IMG/VR virus record: IMGVR_UViG_3300022072_000075
Location: 1-32,423 of that record
Reading direction: 5' to 3' (one strand)
DNA: 32,423 nucleotides
Source: a virus
Shown: one piece after another, positions 23,870-31,593 of the stretch
Position numbering within the stretch: position 1 is the stretch's first letter
How the letters are laid out: each line of letters opens with the position of its first letter
Notes under the pieces: generated by a model
Told to the model about the DNA's origin: nothing
Database searches by the model: none
The model's input: only the letters and a program-made list of their open reading frames with translations
Made by a program: the position numbers and the translations under genes

Positions 23870-26281
23870 CTATCTAGGCGAAAACTGCTCTAGATTAAAT
23901 CCACCAAGGCTGTCGTTTCCTTGAGATTCAAAGTTCTTTGGTAATAAATCGTTTTGTCTTTGATCTATTAATTCAGATTGTTGTGTACCTTGTATTTTTA
24001 CACGTTTGTCTTTTCTATCTTCTATTTGTTTTTCTTTATCTCTTTCTGCATTAACTTTAATTTGCGCTAATTGCATTTGATAATTAAATTCTTCTGCCAT
24101 AAGCTCTTTTTTAATTTGAGCTTCGGTTTGCATTCTTTGCATTTCAAACTGTGACTTAGCTTGCTCAATACTAACTTTTTCTTGAGTAAGAGCTTGTTGT
24201 TTCTGAACTTCCGCAAACGCTGCTTTTTCAGCTGTTTCCGCGTTGGCCTGTGCTTGAGCTTGAATATTATTTAATTGAGCACGTTCTACTGCTGCTTGCT
24301 TTTTCTTTCTTTTTAATTTTAAAAATTGATTAGCAAGTTTTAAATTCTTAATTTGTCTAATGTCAATAGCGTCTTCTAAGTCAATGCCTCCTGATTGTAA
24401 AGCTATTTGAATATTTTGTTCTACTTGCGCTTTTTCTTCTTCGTCAGGTTCTAATTCTAAATAAATACCAAAATCATGTAGGTTTAAGCTTTTAATTTCT
24501 TTTAATGTTTCAACATTAAATGTAGATATGCTATTAGCCAATGAATTAGATGTTAAAGCAAAATCTAAACAATCAGCTATTCTAAGAGATATATTTTCGC
24601 AAGTTTTTAAAGTTAAATATAAACTTGATTGTAATATATGTCTTGTAGCTACATTAGATTGATTAGCAGCCATTTTTTGTAAACCTAATAAAGCGTCTTT
24701 ATCTGGGTTACTTCCATCCCTTGCTTCATTTAAACCAGTAACATCTCTTATCATTTGCAGATAGTAGTTGTAAGTGTTTATTAAAGAAGCTATTTTTCCT
24801 TGGCCAGATGATGACGCTAATTCTTGAACAGGAACTTTACCTCTATTCATTTCGCCATCCTGTGTTAATGATCTACCAACAACACTACCAGTTTGGAAAT
24901 ACATATTTAATGCTTCTGCTGGATTATAGTTTGTTCCATTACCAAGATCAACTTCTGCTAAACCATCCATATCTAAGAATACTCCATCTGGAACTATTCT
25001 TGACATAACTTGTTGTAGCTTTAAATGCGTTAATTGAATCATATCAGCAAAACCAGTAATTTTACTTACTACAGATTCAATTCTGCCTTTATACATCCTA
25101 GGTGCAGTTATAGCGTAATTCATTTGAACTTTAGTGGTATCAGCAAATGGGCGTGTCATATTTTCCGACATTCCCCATTCTAACATAGTATTATTACCTA
25201 ATACTTTAGCCCCCGTATAAAGCACTTCAATTGTTCTTGATACCTTATTAAAGTTATCATTTTCCGGTGGGTTAAAACTATCGGTTTTTTGAATAGATTT
25301 TTCTAGGCCAGACTCAGTTTGCTTTATTTTAAATACTTGGTTAGCATATGTCTTATATTCAAAGTATAAAACCTGAACAGTATTTTCGTCATAATTTCCC
25401 CAGCCAGTAACATATTGATTATTGCCCGGCATATTCTGAATGTTCTTTAATTCTTCTTCAGTTATACTTGGGAATTGTTTTTTAAGCTCTGGAATTGTAA
25501 TTGCTTTAACTTCTCCAACATAATATATGTCTTCAAAGTTTGGATCTTCTGTATATGAATAAACCATATATGCAGGATCAACATAATCAACTACAATGCC
25601 ATTTGATTTATTAAAGCTTGTTTTTACTGCAGCAATACCTAATACAGTAAGATCATGGTTAAATCTTCTTTTGATTAAATCATACTTATTAGCAGCCATA
25701 ACATTATTTATAGCTTCTTCTTCTGCAATTTCAACGGATTGCTTATAGCTAAGCTGCATGTGTAATTCTAGCTCTTCTCTGCTTTCAGGTAATTCTTCAG
25801 CAGGTAATGATGAATTAGAAAAATCACCACCTAACAATTCATTTGCTTTTTGAATTAAATCTTGAGCAGCCATATCTCTCATTATAGATAGAGCATAGCC
25901 TGTTCTTTTCTTTAATGATTCTGGATCTTGCGAATAAGCTTTTATGTCATAAGTTTTTTGCGACATACCATTAACCACTATATCAACAAATTTTGATATA
26001 ACCGGCACTGGCTTCCAATCTAAATTAAGATAAGACAAGTCACCATTAATGGCTAACTCATCTTTATATTTTTGAACCGATTGCTCCCCTCTTGCGTATA
26101 AACGTAACTGGTGAAAATTATTATAATTTGTTTGGTACCTATTACCATTAGTTCTGCCTTGGTCAAACCATTCCTGCTCTATAGCGTGGGCAACCTGAGT
26201 TCCGTATTCAATAGAAGCTTTCTCTTGATCGCTAACCACTTGGCTTGGAAAAGAACTATTAGTATTCGTTGTTATATTCAT
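23870..26281 (-). CDS. Portal protein
   Basis: The 803-residue product has the size of portals in crAss-like and related podoviruses. Motifs recognised from such portals include YNNFHQLRLYARGEQSVQKY, LSYLNLDWKPVPVISKFVDI and VVNGMSQK in the first 130 residues, and the region NYYLQMIRDVTGLNEARDGS near residue 515, which is the wing/stem region of many portals. The last 150 residues form a very long Gln/Ala/Lys-rich helix (barrel-like), from about 655 to 765. The ATG follows the terminase stop directly with no gap (TAAATG), suggesting translational coupling. It forms the dodecameric DNA entry vertex; neighbours terL, scaffold and capsid agree. Confidence 0.88.
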   Translation of the reverse strand: MNITTNTNSSFPSQVVSDQEKASIEYGTQVAHAIEQEWFDQGRTNGNRYQTNYNNFHQLRLYARGEQSVQKYKDELAINGDLSYLNLDWKPVPVISKFVDIVVNGMSQKTYDIKAYSQDPESLKKRTGYALSIMRDMAAQDLIQKANELLGGDFSNSSLPAEELPESREELELHMQLSYKQSVEIAEEEAINNVMAANKYDLIKRRFNHDLTVLGIAAVKTSFNKSNGIVVDYVDPAYMVYSYTEDPNFEDIYYVGEVKAITIPELKKQFPSITEEELKNIQNMPGNNQYVTGWGNYDENTVQVLYFEYKTYANQVFKIKQTESGLEKSIQKTDSFNPPENDNFNKVSRTIEVLYTGAKVLGNNTMLEWGMSENMTRPFADTTKVQMNYAITAPRMYKGRIESVVSKITGFADMIQLTHLKLQQVMSRIVPDGVFLDMDGLAEVDLGNGTNYNPAEALNMYFQTGSVVGRSLTQDGEMNRGKVPVQELASSSGQGKIASLINTYNYYLQMIRDVTGLNEARDGSNPDKDALLGLQKMAANQSNVATRHILQSSLYLTLKTCENISLRIADCLDFALTSNSLANSISTFNVETLKEIKSLNLHDFGIYLELEPDEEEKAQVEQNIQIALQSGGIDLEDAIDIRQIKNLKLANQFLKLKRKKKQAAVERAQLNNIQAQAQANAETAEKAAFAEVQKQQALTQEKVSIEQAKSQFEMQRMQTEAQIKKELMAEEFNYQMQLAQIKVNAERDKEKQIEDRKDKRVKIQGTQQSELIDQRQNDLLPKNFESQGNDSLGGFNLEQFSPR

Positions 26282-28507
26282 TTATGTTATAATTTTTGAG
26301 GTACTACCGTCATTGTTATATCTTTTAAAACCTAAATCAATTGATTTTCTTTCTATTCTATTAGCAGGAACATACCTATGTTTGTTGCAAGCCATTAAAG
26401 CTAAGCCGCTACTAATAGAGGCATCGTGTTTTGTTCTGTTGTTTATATTAAACCTCGCCCAGTCTTCTAATGTTCTTTGAAAGTACATATCGCCAAAGCC
26501 TGTATCTAATAACCCAACATAAGTTTCTACATATGATTCAATTGCAGCGGCGTGAGCTTGCTTTATATCTTCACTAGAGTTAGGTATTCCACCTATTTCT
26601 CTTTCTGTTACAGATAATTTATTCCAAACTTTATCAGGCCTGTTCATTGAGAACCCTCTGTAGCCTCTTCTTTTAAAGTGATATAACAATCTTGGTTTGT
26701 TATTCTCTGCTAGTATTGGCATACCATAAAATATGCAAGCCATTAAAACGTCTTCAAAAAATATTTCCGCGGTTTGTGGCCTGGCTATATATTCTAAAAA
26801 GAAATGATTAGGCGGCACATCTTCCATTGAAAACTTAGTTAACCCGTGCAGAGATCCATTAGAACCCCTCTGGTCAACTGTACCTGATATGTCATAACTA
26901 TCACAACCAAAAGCACCTAAGTGCTCATTACCTGGCCATTTAGTACCATTCTTTATTATCACTTGATTTTGGAGATGTTTAGGTGGTACCCAGCTTATTC
27001 TAAATCTACCGTCTTTGTTAGGGCTAAATATTACCCTTGTGTCTTGTATACCATTCTCCCAAGCAAAACTACCAGTAGTTACAATTGAAGTATTTCTTAA
27101 ATCTTCATTGTAGTCTATTTGCTGGTATATTTTTGTTAGATTAAAAAGAGATTGTTTTGCTTCATCTCTAAATGCGTGCTGCTCTGTTCTAGGGAACTGC
27201 CTGTACATTTCATTTAATCCGTCTTGATCATTTTTTAAACCGTCAACTTCATTTTGCCAGTGTTCTATAACACCATAATCGACTAACGAGCCGTCGGCAG
27301 CCTTAACTGGGTTTTTTGGCGTATCGAATACAGGTATTCCATAAGTATCAATGAATCCTTCGTAGTTCCATTCCATAGGTATGAACAAAGAATATAATCC
27401 TGAGCCAGTCTGTCCGTTGCGGTTTCTTTTGGTAACGTCTGAGTCATAGTAAAGCTTTTTAAAATTTTCACCACCTTTATCTAAAGCGTTTGAAGTAGAT
27501 CCCATTAAACATTTGCCAATGATCCTACTACCTAATCTTAAAGTTGTTTTTGTAACCCTCCAGTTGTTTAATATATTATCCGGTCTTTCCCATTTACCGC
27601 TTTCATCATGTACTAAAAGTCGTAGTTTTTCACCGTCGTACGAGTTGTCCCCTGTGTTTTTCCAGTCGATCGTGGTGTCAAGCCCTTGTAATTCTTTTTT
27701 AGCAAGGGATACCTTATCGACGGACTTTCTGGTAATTTTGGACGCGGGTACACGGTAGGCGAGCTCGGTCTTCGGCCTGTCCATTCCGTCCTGAATTGGT
27801 TTGAAGAAGAAAGGATAGTTGATTGATATAGGTACCACCTTATCTGTAAACATCTTTTTAGCATCTGCGCCTGACTTGGATAAGATTCCGAATCTCGAAT
27901 CAGAAGATATTGTTGCCATATGAACTGCTGCTCCGCTTGCCATGAAGCTAAAACCGGACCTCCTATTCTTAAGGTAGCACATTCCGAAACACCTACTGTC
28001 TGCCATGCAAGCTTCCCAGTGGAGGAAGAATAATCTGTTTGCTTCCCTAAAGTCTGGTTTCCCAATATCAATTTTGGTCCACTGCAAGTACATGTAATGA
28101 GCGCCAGTGATATAAGTAGGAATGCCTTTATTGTAAAACGAAAAGCCTTTTTCCCTGTATTCAAACTCTTGGTCAATATATTCATACCATTTGTTTTTAA
28201 AGTGATCAGGATAGGTGTCCCATTCAAATATAGTTTTAATCTTTGATAATTCTTTTGGAATACTATGGGCTTCCCAATACTGATCTAATTTATCTTTGGA
28301 TCTTAAATAAGATTTGTCTATGTAAGGCAAAGCTATTTTTAATCCTTGTATTTCGTATATTTCTCCAATCTTTCCAGTCTTGCTTATAACAACAACATCG
28401 TGTTCTTTGTTATAGCCGTACTCCCATTTATTATACCTGTTTTGGGTTTTAATGGTTTTTGCTTTAATATGATCGGGCAATATTTTATATAGCGATTGCT
28501 CGTACAT
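26282..28507 (-). CDS. terL: Terminase large subunit (packaging ATPase/nuclease)
   Basis: The 741-residue motor protein translocates DNA into the capsid and cuts it. A variant Walker A (KNRRSGFS, residues 180-187) is followed by Walker B (LLVHDE, 297-302) with D301/E302, and a coupling motif GSTSN at 336-340. The RNase H-type nuclease acidic residues are likely D536 or D539 (FGCDSYDI), E601 (ILAENNK) and D695 (TKHDASIS). The set appears complete and intact. The start ATG overlaps the stop of the 90-residue gene by one base (TAATG), and the stop is directly followed by the portal start. Size and motifs fit terminases of crAss-like and marine podoviruses. Confidence 0.9.
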   Translation of the reverse strand: MYEQSLYKILPDHIKAKTIKTQNRYNKWEYGYNKEHDVVVISKTGKIGEIYEIQGLKIALPYIDKSYLRSKDKLDQYWEAHSIPKELSKIKTIFEWDTYPDHFKNKWYEYIDQEFEYREKGFSFYNKGIPTYITGAHYMYLQWTKIDIGKPDFREANRLFFLHWEACMADSRCFGMCYLKNRRSGFSFMASGAAVHMATISSDSRFGILSKSGADAKKMFTDKVVPISINYPFFFKPIQDGMDRPKTELAYRVPASKITRKSVDKVSLAKKELQGLDTTIDWKNTGDNSYDGEKLRLLVHDESGKWERPDNILNNWRVTKTTLRLGSRIIGKCLMGSTSNALDKGGENFKKLYYDSDVTKRNRNGQTGSGLYSLFIPMEWNYEGFIDTYGIPVFDTPKNPVKAADGSLVDYGVIEHWQNEVDGLKNDQDGLNEMYRQFPRTEQHAFRDEAKQSLFNLTKIYQQIDYNEDLRNTSIVTTGSFAWENGIQDTRVIFSPNKDGRFRISWVPPKHLQNQVIIKNGTKWPGNEHLGAFGCDSYDISGTVDQRGSNGSLHGLTKFSMEDVPPNHFFLEYIARPQTAEIFFEDVLMACIFYGMPILAENNKPRLLYHFKRRGYRGFSMNRPDKVWNKLSVTEREIGGIPNSSEDIKQAHAAAIESYVETYVGLLDTGFGDMYFQRTLEDWARFNINNRTKHDASISSGLALMACNKHRYVPANRIERKSIDLGFKRYNNDGSTSKIIT

Positions 28508-28779
28508 TATTTAGATCTACCTTCAGCAAATCCTCTGAAGCTTTTTTGCGGTGAATCTGCTGATTCATCATTTAACAATAGCTCTTCTTGCTCTATGCGA
28601 GAAAGTATTTCAAAAGCGTCAAATATTGCTAGCTTTTTTGTAGCGGCAGCATTTTTAAGTCTGTCAGCTGAAATATCATCATCTGAGTCTACGATCTTTT
28701 CTCTAGCTACCTTTATTAATTCCTCAACTGCTCTTTGACCAGCTAGGATTATATTCTTCTTCGTTTCCTTGGTATTCAT
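28507..28779 (-). CDS. 90-residue protein just upstream of terL; candidate small terminase subunit
   Basis: The protein begins MNTKETKKNIILAGQRAVEE and is nearly all helical: ELIKVAREKIVDSD, then SADRLKNAAATKKLAIFDAF and EILSRIEQEEL, ending with a Ser/Lys tail (GFAEGRSK). It has no Cys and no membrane segment. It overlaps the upstream GroES-like gene by 56 bases and the terL start by one base. Small terminases are usually helical DNA-binding proteins encoded right before terL, and no other candidate exists here. It is shorter than most and I cannot see a clear helix-turn-helix, so the function is a positional inference. Confidence 0.55.
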   Translation of the reverse strand: MNTKETKKNIILAGQRAVEELIKVAREKIVDSDDDISADRLKNAAATKKLAIFDAFEILSRIEQEELLLNDESADSPQKSFRGFAEGRSK

Positions 28780-29329
28780 ATTTAATTACAATATCATTAG
28801 ATTTCATACAGTATAATTTCTTGTCATCGACAACAAATTCAAATTCACTTCCTGGAGTATAACCAATAAGGTCCCCAGGATTGATTCCTAGCGCTTGTAA
28901 GGAACTATTACCGTATTTAAGTATACCAATAAGCTCTTGCTCTTTTTCAAGAGAAAAGCTATCTTTATTTTTAATAGGAACAACAAAACATCTATCATTA
29001 AAAGATTTCCAATTTTTATTATTTCCGTATAAATATATTTGATCTGGTGCAACAAAGTATAGCCCATCAATAAACATTGATCTACTATCTCGTTGGTTAC
29101 CTCTCATGTCATAAAACCTTCTAAACACATTATGGTGAATTACAATAATATCACCTACTTTTATACCTGTTTCATAAGCTAAAGGAGTTGCTACTACTTC
29201 AGCGTAATTATTTACAGATTTAAAGCTTTCTATTGATGCGTTTACAATAAGCGTTTTATCTCCAACTTGCTTTTCATTATCATAGCGTTTGCCAACTGGC
29301 TCCACAATGAAGTCGTATATGCTTCTCAT
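28724..29329 (-). CDS. Duplicated GroES (Cpn10)-like protein
   Basis: The 201-residue product looks like two GroES-type barrels in tandem. Module 1 (about 5-101) has GDIIVIHHNVFRRFYDM (59-75) and, after a mobile-loop-sized segment, GLYFVAPDQIYLYG. Module 2 (about 113-186) has PGDLIGYTPGSEFEFVVDD (151-169) then KLYCMKSNDIVIKYEY. In both, a GD.[IL][IV] strand and a closing strand with [DN].I match the Cpn10 pattern G-D-x-V ... E-x-x-I. Such proteins co-operate with GroEL in folding. It sits in a late operon beside terL, so it may redirect host GroEL to fold capsid, or it may be a virion protein with the same fold. The start overlaps the previous gene's stop by one base. Confidence 0.65.
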   Translation of the reverse strand: MRSIYDFIVEPVGKRYDNEKQVGDKTLIVNASIESFKSVNNYAEVVATPLAYETGIKVGDIIVIHHNVFRRFYDMRGNQRDSRSMFIDGLYFVAPDQIYLYGNNKNWKSFNDRCFVVPIKNKDSFSLEKEQELIGILKYGNSSLQALGINPGDLIGYTPGSEFEFVVDDKKLYCMKSNDIVIKYEYQGNEEEYNPSWSKSS

Positions 29330-29556
29330 TAGTACTCGAGATCATACTCAACGGATATTGCCATGTTAGAATTAAACTTCTTCCATGGCATTACCTCGCT
29401 GTTCTTCTTTATGTGAATGTTATAAGAGTTGTCATCCTCGCTAAATAATATATAAGCTATTTCGTGGCCTCCATAAACAGACTGCCCCACAGCGTAATGC
29501 ATAGCCTCGTTTTTATAATCAGAACCTATACTTATTTTTCTTATAACAGATGACAT
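29329..29556 (-). CDS. Small conserved-looking protein of 75 residues, unknown
   Basis: The product begins MSSVIRKISIGSDYKNEAMH and continues YAVGQSVYGGHEIAYILFSE, with short strands and charged residues, and ends VEYDLEY. It has no Cys pairs, no membrane segment and no catalytic motif. It overlaps by one base with the genes on both sides, so it is surely translated with them. From memory, similar short proteins with the motif IRKISIGSDYKN are found near terL in marine phages, but I could not check this. Function is unknown. Confidence 0.65.
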   Translation of the reverse strand: MSSVIRKISIGSDYKNEAMHYAVGQSVYGGHEIAYILFSEDDNSYNIHIKKNSEVMPWKKFNSNMAISVEYDLEY

Positions 29557-29801
29557 TATTCTTCTTCTTTAGTGATTTCTGTAAAAGATCCGCTTTCTAT
29601 ATCAATAGTAATAGCTCCGTATTCTTTTTCTAACTCAGCTTTGAAATCTTCAATTTCTTGATTCAAGCCAGCCTGCTTATGTAATAAGCCATGCTTTTGC
29701 ACTTCTACAAAACCAATATCTTTTAAAATATCAGTTAATTGTTTTTGCTGTTCTTGAATTTTAGCTAATTGGTCTTTTGAAATTTCTTGTACTTTTTTCA
29801 T
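29556..29801 (-). CDS. 81-residue coiled-coil protein, unknown
   Basis: The sequence is strongly helical: residues 5-30 (QEISKDQLAKIQEQQKQLTD) have heptad-like leucine/isoleucine spacing, followed by GFVEVQKHGLLHKQ and EIEDFKAELEKEYGAI. The C-terminus is acidic (ESGSFTEITKEEE). It has no membrane segment. It is 26 bases after the holin-like gene and overlaps the next gene by one base. It resembles small coiled-coil proteins common in this position in marine phages (recollection only). No function can be assigned. Confidence 0.65.
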   Translation of the reverse strand: MKKVQEISKDQLAKIQEQQKQLTDILKDIGFVEVQKHGLLHKQAGLNQEIEDFKAELEKEYGAITIDIESGSFTEITKEEE

Positions 29802-29827
29802 TTGATTTAATTTAATTTGATTTATAA

Positions 29828-30244
29828 TTATTGGTGTTTATTATCTCCAAATACTTTTTCAACGGATCTTCCACCAAAATACCCGCCGATTACTATACTT
29901 AATAATCCTGTTATACTGTCTAGCTCATAGCCTAAATACCAACCGGTTACATAGCTGATTGTTAAAAAAACCAATGTTAAAGGTCTTACGTTTGCCGTTA
30001 ACCAGCCGCTTCTTGAATCAGCAACCCATCTTTTTGTGGTACCATCTATTTCAGCTCTTTCAATTTTTAACTTTTCAAGAGCTATTTTTTTATCTGTTTC
30101 AGAAAGCTCAGGGCTTCCATTAATCAAATCTGATATAACGTTACCAGGAAGAATAGCATCTCCAATAACCCCTAAGATAGAAGGAATTTTATTAATAAGA
30201 AACTTTCCTACGCCTGTTTCTTTAAATGGTTTTTTATTTTCCAT
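29828..30244 (-). CDS. Holin-like membrane protein
   Basis: The 138-residue product has an amphipathic N-terminal segment (17-43, LINKIPSILGVIGDAILPGN), a charged middle helix (ETDKKIALEKLKIERAEID), and two strong membrane segments: 88-106 (PLTLVFLTISYVTGWYLGY) and 110-125 (SITGLLSIVIGGYFGG). The block RWVADSRSGWLTANVRPL before the first membrane segment is typical of the phage holin family with three membrane segments that I recall from gene-transfer-agent and marine phage holins. It would open the inner membrane so that the M15-type peptidase can reach the cell wall. It overlaps the HExxH gene by 11 bases and lies in the same cassette as the peptidase. Confidence 0.75.
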   Translation of the reverse strand: MENKKPFKETGVGKFLINKIPSILGVIGDAILPGNVISDLINGSPELSETDKKIALEKLKIERAEIDGTTKRWVADSRSGWLTANVRPLTLVFLTISYVTGWYLGYELDSITGLLSIVIGGYFGGRSVEKVFGDNKHQ

Positions 30245-30542
30245 AAGCTTCTTTTTCCCAAGGCAAATTTTTAGCCCCCTCTTTCATTTTTGACCTAGGG
30301 TATTTTTTGCCTTTCCAAAACACAGCGCCATCATTGTAATCAAGATCACCGCGTTTCATTTGATCTATGTGAACCTTCTCGTGATTAATTACTTTCTGTA
30401 TTTGTTTTGGATCAGTTATATTCTTGTTTATTAATATACTGCCATTTTTGTCTGCTTTGCCTAAAACTCCTTTTTCTAAATTTACATTATAAATCGGAGT
30501 GTTATCAATTACATACGGAGCGCCTTTCAGTTTAAACGCCAT
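30234..30542 (-). CDS. Small zinc-metalloprotease-like protein with HEKVH
   Basis: The 102-residue product contains H54-E55-K-V-H58, the HExxH metal-binding motif, in a helix (QKVINHEKVHIDQMKRG). W95-E96-K-E98-A-Y near the C-terminus supplies a possible third acidic ligand. It begins MAFKLKGAPYVIDNTPIYNV; the N-terminus resembles that of the basic protein gene at 30696 (MPFKMKGSPLK). The compact size and a motif of helix followed by Tyr/Lys-rich segments suggest a complete small metallopeptidase of gluzincin type or a fold that only uses the metal. Overlaps with both neighbours are 11 bases. It may act in lysis, prohead maturation or entry; the substrate is unknown. Confidence 0.7.
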   Translation of the reverse strand: MAFKLKGAPYVIDNTPIYNVNLEKGVLGKADKNGSILINKNITDPKQIQKVINHEKVHIDQMKRGDLDYNDGAVFWKGKKYPRSKMKEGAKNLPWEKEAYGK

Positions 30543-30690
30543 TGTACGGAAACACTTTGTTTAAAGCTTCTTTTCTTTTTTGGCAACCGCAAGGGATATT
30601 AAGACCCTCTGATACCTTATCAACAACTGTTTTAATTCCAGTTGCTTTAGTTATCTTTTCTATAGTGTCGCCTAATCCCTTGGATTCCAT
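30532..30690 (-). CDS. 52-residue protein with a CGC motif, unknown
   Basis: An ATG at 30690 opens a frame beginning MESKGLGDTIEKITKATGIK and ending KEALNKVFPYNGV, with a stop at 30532 that overlaps the HExxH gene by 11 bases. Two Cys flank one Gly (IPCGCQKRK) and the surrounding residues are basic, so a metal or disulfide pair is possible. The length is below common gene-calling cut-offs. I recall closely similar short proteins (GLGDTIEK...IPCGC..R...LN..FPY) in other marine phages. It fills the gap between the basic protein and the HExxH gene. Function is unknown. Confidence 0.75.
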   Translation of the reverse strand: MESKGLGDTIEKITKATGIKTVVDKVSEGLNIPCGCQKRKEALNKVFPYNGV

Positions 30691-30695
30691 AATGT

Positions 30696-31328
30696 TTATT
30701 TTTTATTTTTTTTAGCAATTCTGTTTTCTATTCTTTCAGCTCTCTTGTTTAATCTATTGTGCTTAGCTTTAGCGGCTCTACCTTCTGCTTGCCCTCTTGA
30801 CCCAGCATTATAATCAGATTTTACAGCGGCTGCTTTGTTTTTAACTTTAGCTAATTTCATTTCTTTTCTGCTCTTTGGAGTATCAGATGATTTAATAGTC
30901 TTAGTAGATTTTGCTGCTGTTTTTTTAGTTAAATCAGAGGATAGCTTAGAGGCAGAAGCTGTTTTTATTTCTGTTCCAACGCCACCTTTGTTTTCTAAAG
31001 AAACTTTTTGTTTTTGTAAATTTGTAACACCAAGTTTGCTAGCTGCTTTTTCAAAAGCATTTCCAGTAACCTTCTTTTGTCTAGGAGCTGGTGAAGGAGT
31101 TGTTGTTTTTGCTTTTGGTTTTGTCTTAACAGGTGTTGTGTCAGCTATTGTAGGTATAGTAAAACCTCTTGGAGTTGTAGGGCCTTGAATAGAGCCAATT
31201 GTATTTGTTTTAGCAGAACTCGGAGGATCTTGATATGTAATTCTTTTCGTTACTCCTTCTACTTTTACAGTTCCTGTTGTTTTATCTCCAATAGCTTTCA
31301 ATGGAGAACCTTTCATTTTAAATGGCAT
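30696..31328 (-). CDS. Basic, low-complexity protein, 210 residues
   Basis: The product begins MPFKMKGSPLKAIGDKTTGT and is rich in Lys, Thr, Ala and Ser throughout. Residues about 65-90 are Pro/Lys/Thr-rich (TPVKTKPKAKTTTPSPAPRQ), and the last 60 residues are a very basic helix (KHNRLNKRAERIENRIAKK). It has no Cys and no membrane segment. The high positive charge would suit a DNA- or RNA-binding or internal capsid role. The N-terminal MxFKxKG is shared with the HExxH protein gene at 30234. Gaps to neighbours are 22 and 5 bases. No family is recognised. Confidence 0.65.
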   Translation of the reverse strand: MPFKMKGSPLKAIGDKTTGTVKVEGVTKRITYQDPPSSAKTNTIGSIQGPTTPRGFTIPTIADTTPVKTKPKAKTTTPSPAPRQKKVTGNAFEKAASKLGVTNLQKQKVSLENKGGVGTEIKTASASKLSSDLTKKTAAKSTKTIKSSDTPKSRKEMKLAKVKNKAAAVKSDYNAGSRGQAEGRAAKAKHNRLNKRAERIENRIAKKNKK

Positions 31329-31350
31329 AGTTTTATTTTTTATTTGTTAA

Positions 31351-31593
31351 TTAGCATTTCCACTTACGTCTTGCGATGTCATTTGGGCAATCTCCGTTTT
31401 TATCTGGATCTTTGCATTTTTTAATTCCTGCGGATCTAGCGCAATAGGATTCCTTACGCGGTCCACCGCCTGGTTGAGGCGCTTGTAAGTTTCCGCCAGT
31501 TTCCCTGTTGTACTTTCTTCTTTCAGCAGCAGACATACCTGCTTCGTATGGTTTAGTCCTTAAAAAAGGAGATTTGCTTTGTACGTATGGCAT
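31351..31593 (-). CDS. Small Cys-rich protein with an EF-hand-like loop
   Basis: The 80-residue protein begins MPYVQSKSPFLRTKPYEAGM, followed by a basic helix (SAAERRKYNRETGG), a Gly/Pro linker and a Cys-bearing end. Cysteines are at residues 51, 60, 69 and 80, spaced 9, 9 and 11, so they could bind zinc or form two disulfides. Between C60 and C69 lies DPDKNGD, with D62, D64, N66 and D68, resembling the first half of a calcium-binding loop as in EF-hand or Excalibur-like motifs. The end is basic (IARRKWKC). The last base of the peptidase gene's stop overlaps its start. I recall similar small proteins in other marine phages with a SFCAR/SYCAR motif; the role is unknown. Confidence 0.65.
   Translation of the reverse strand: MPYVQSKSPFLRTKPYEAGMSAAERRKYNRETGGNLQAPQPGGGPRKESYCARSAGIKKCKDPDKNGDCPNDIARRKWKC

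Noticed and set aside
27613-28227. Open frame of 204 codons overlapping terL in another minus frame
   Set aside because: It lies wholly inside terL, whose motifs are intact; composition is not that of a real protein.
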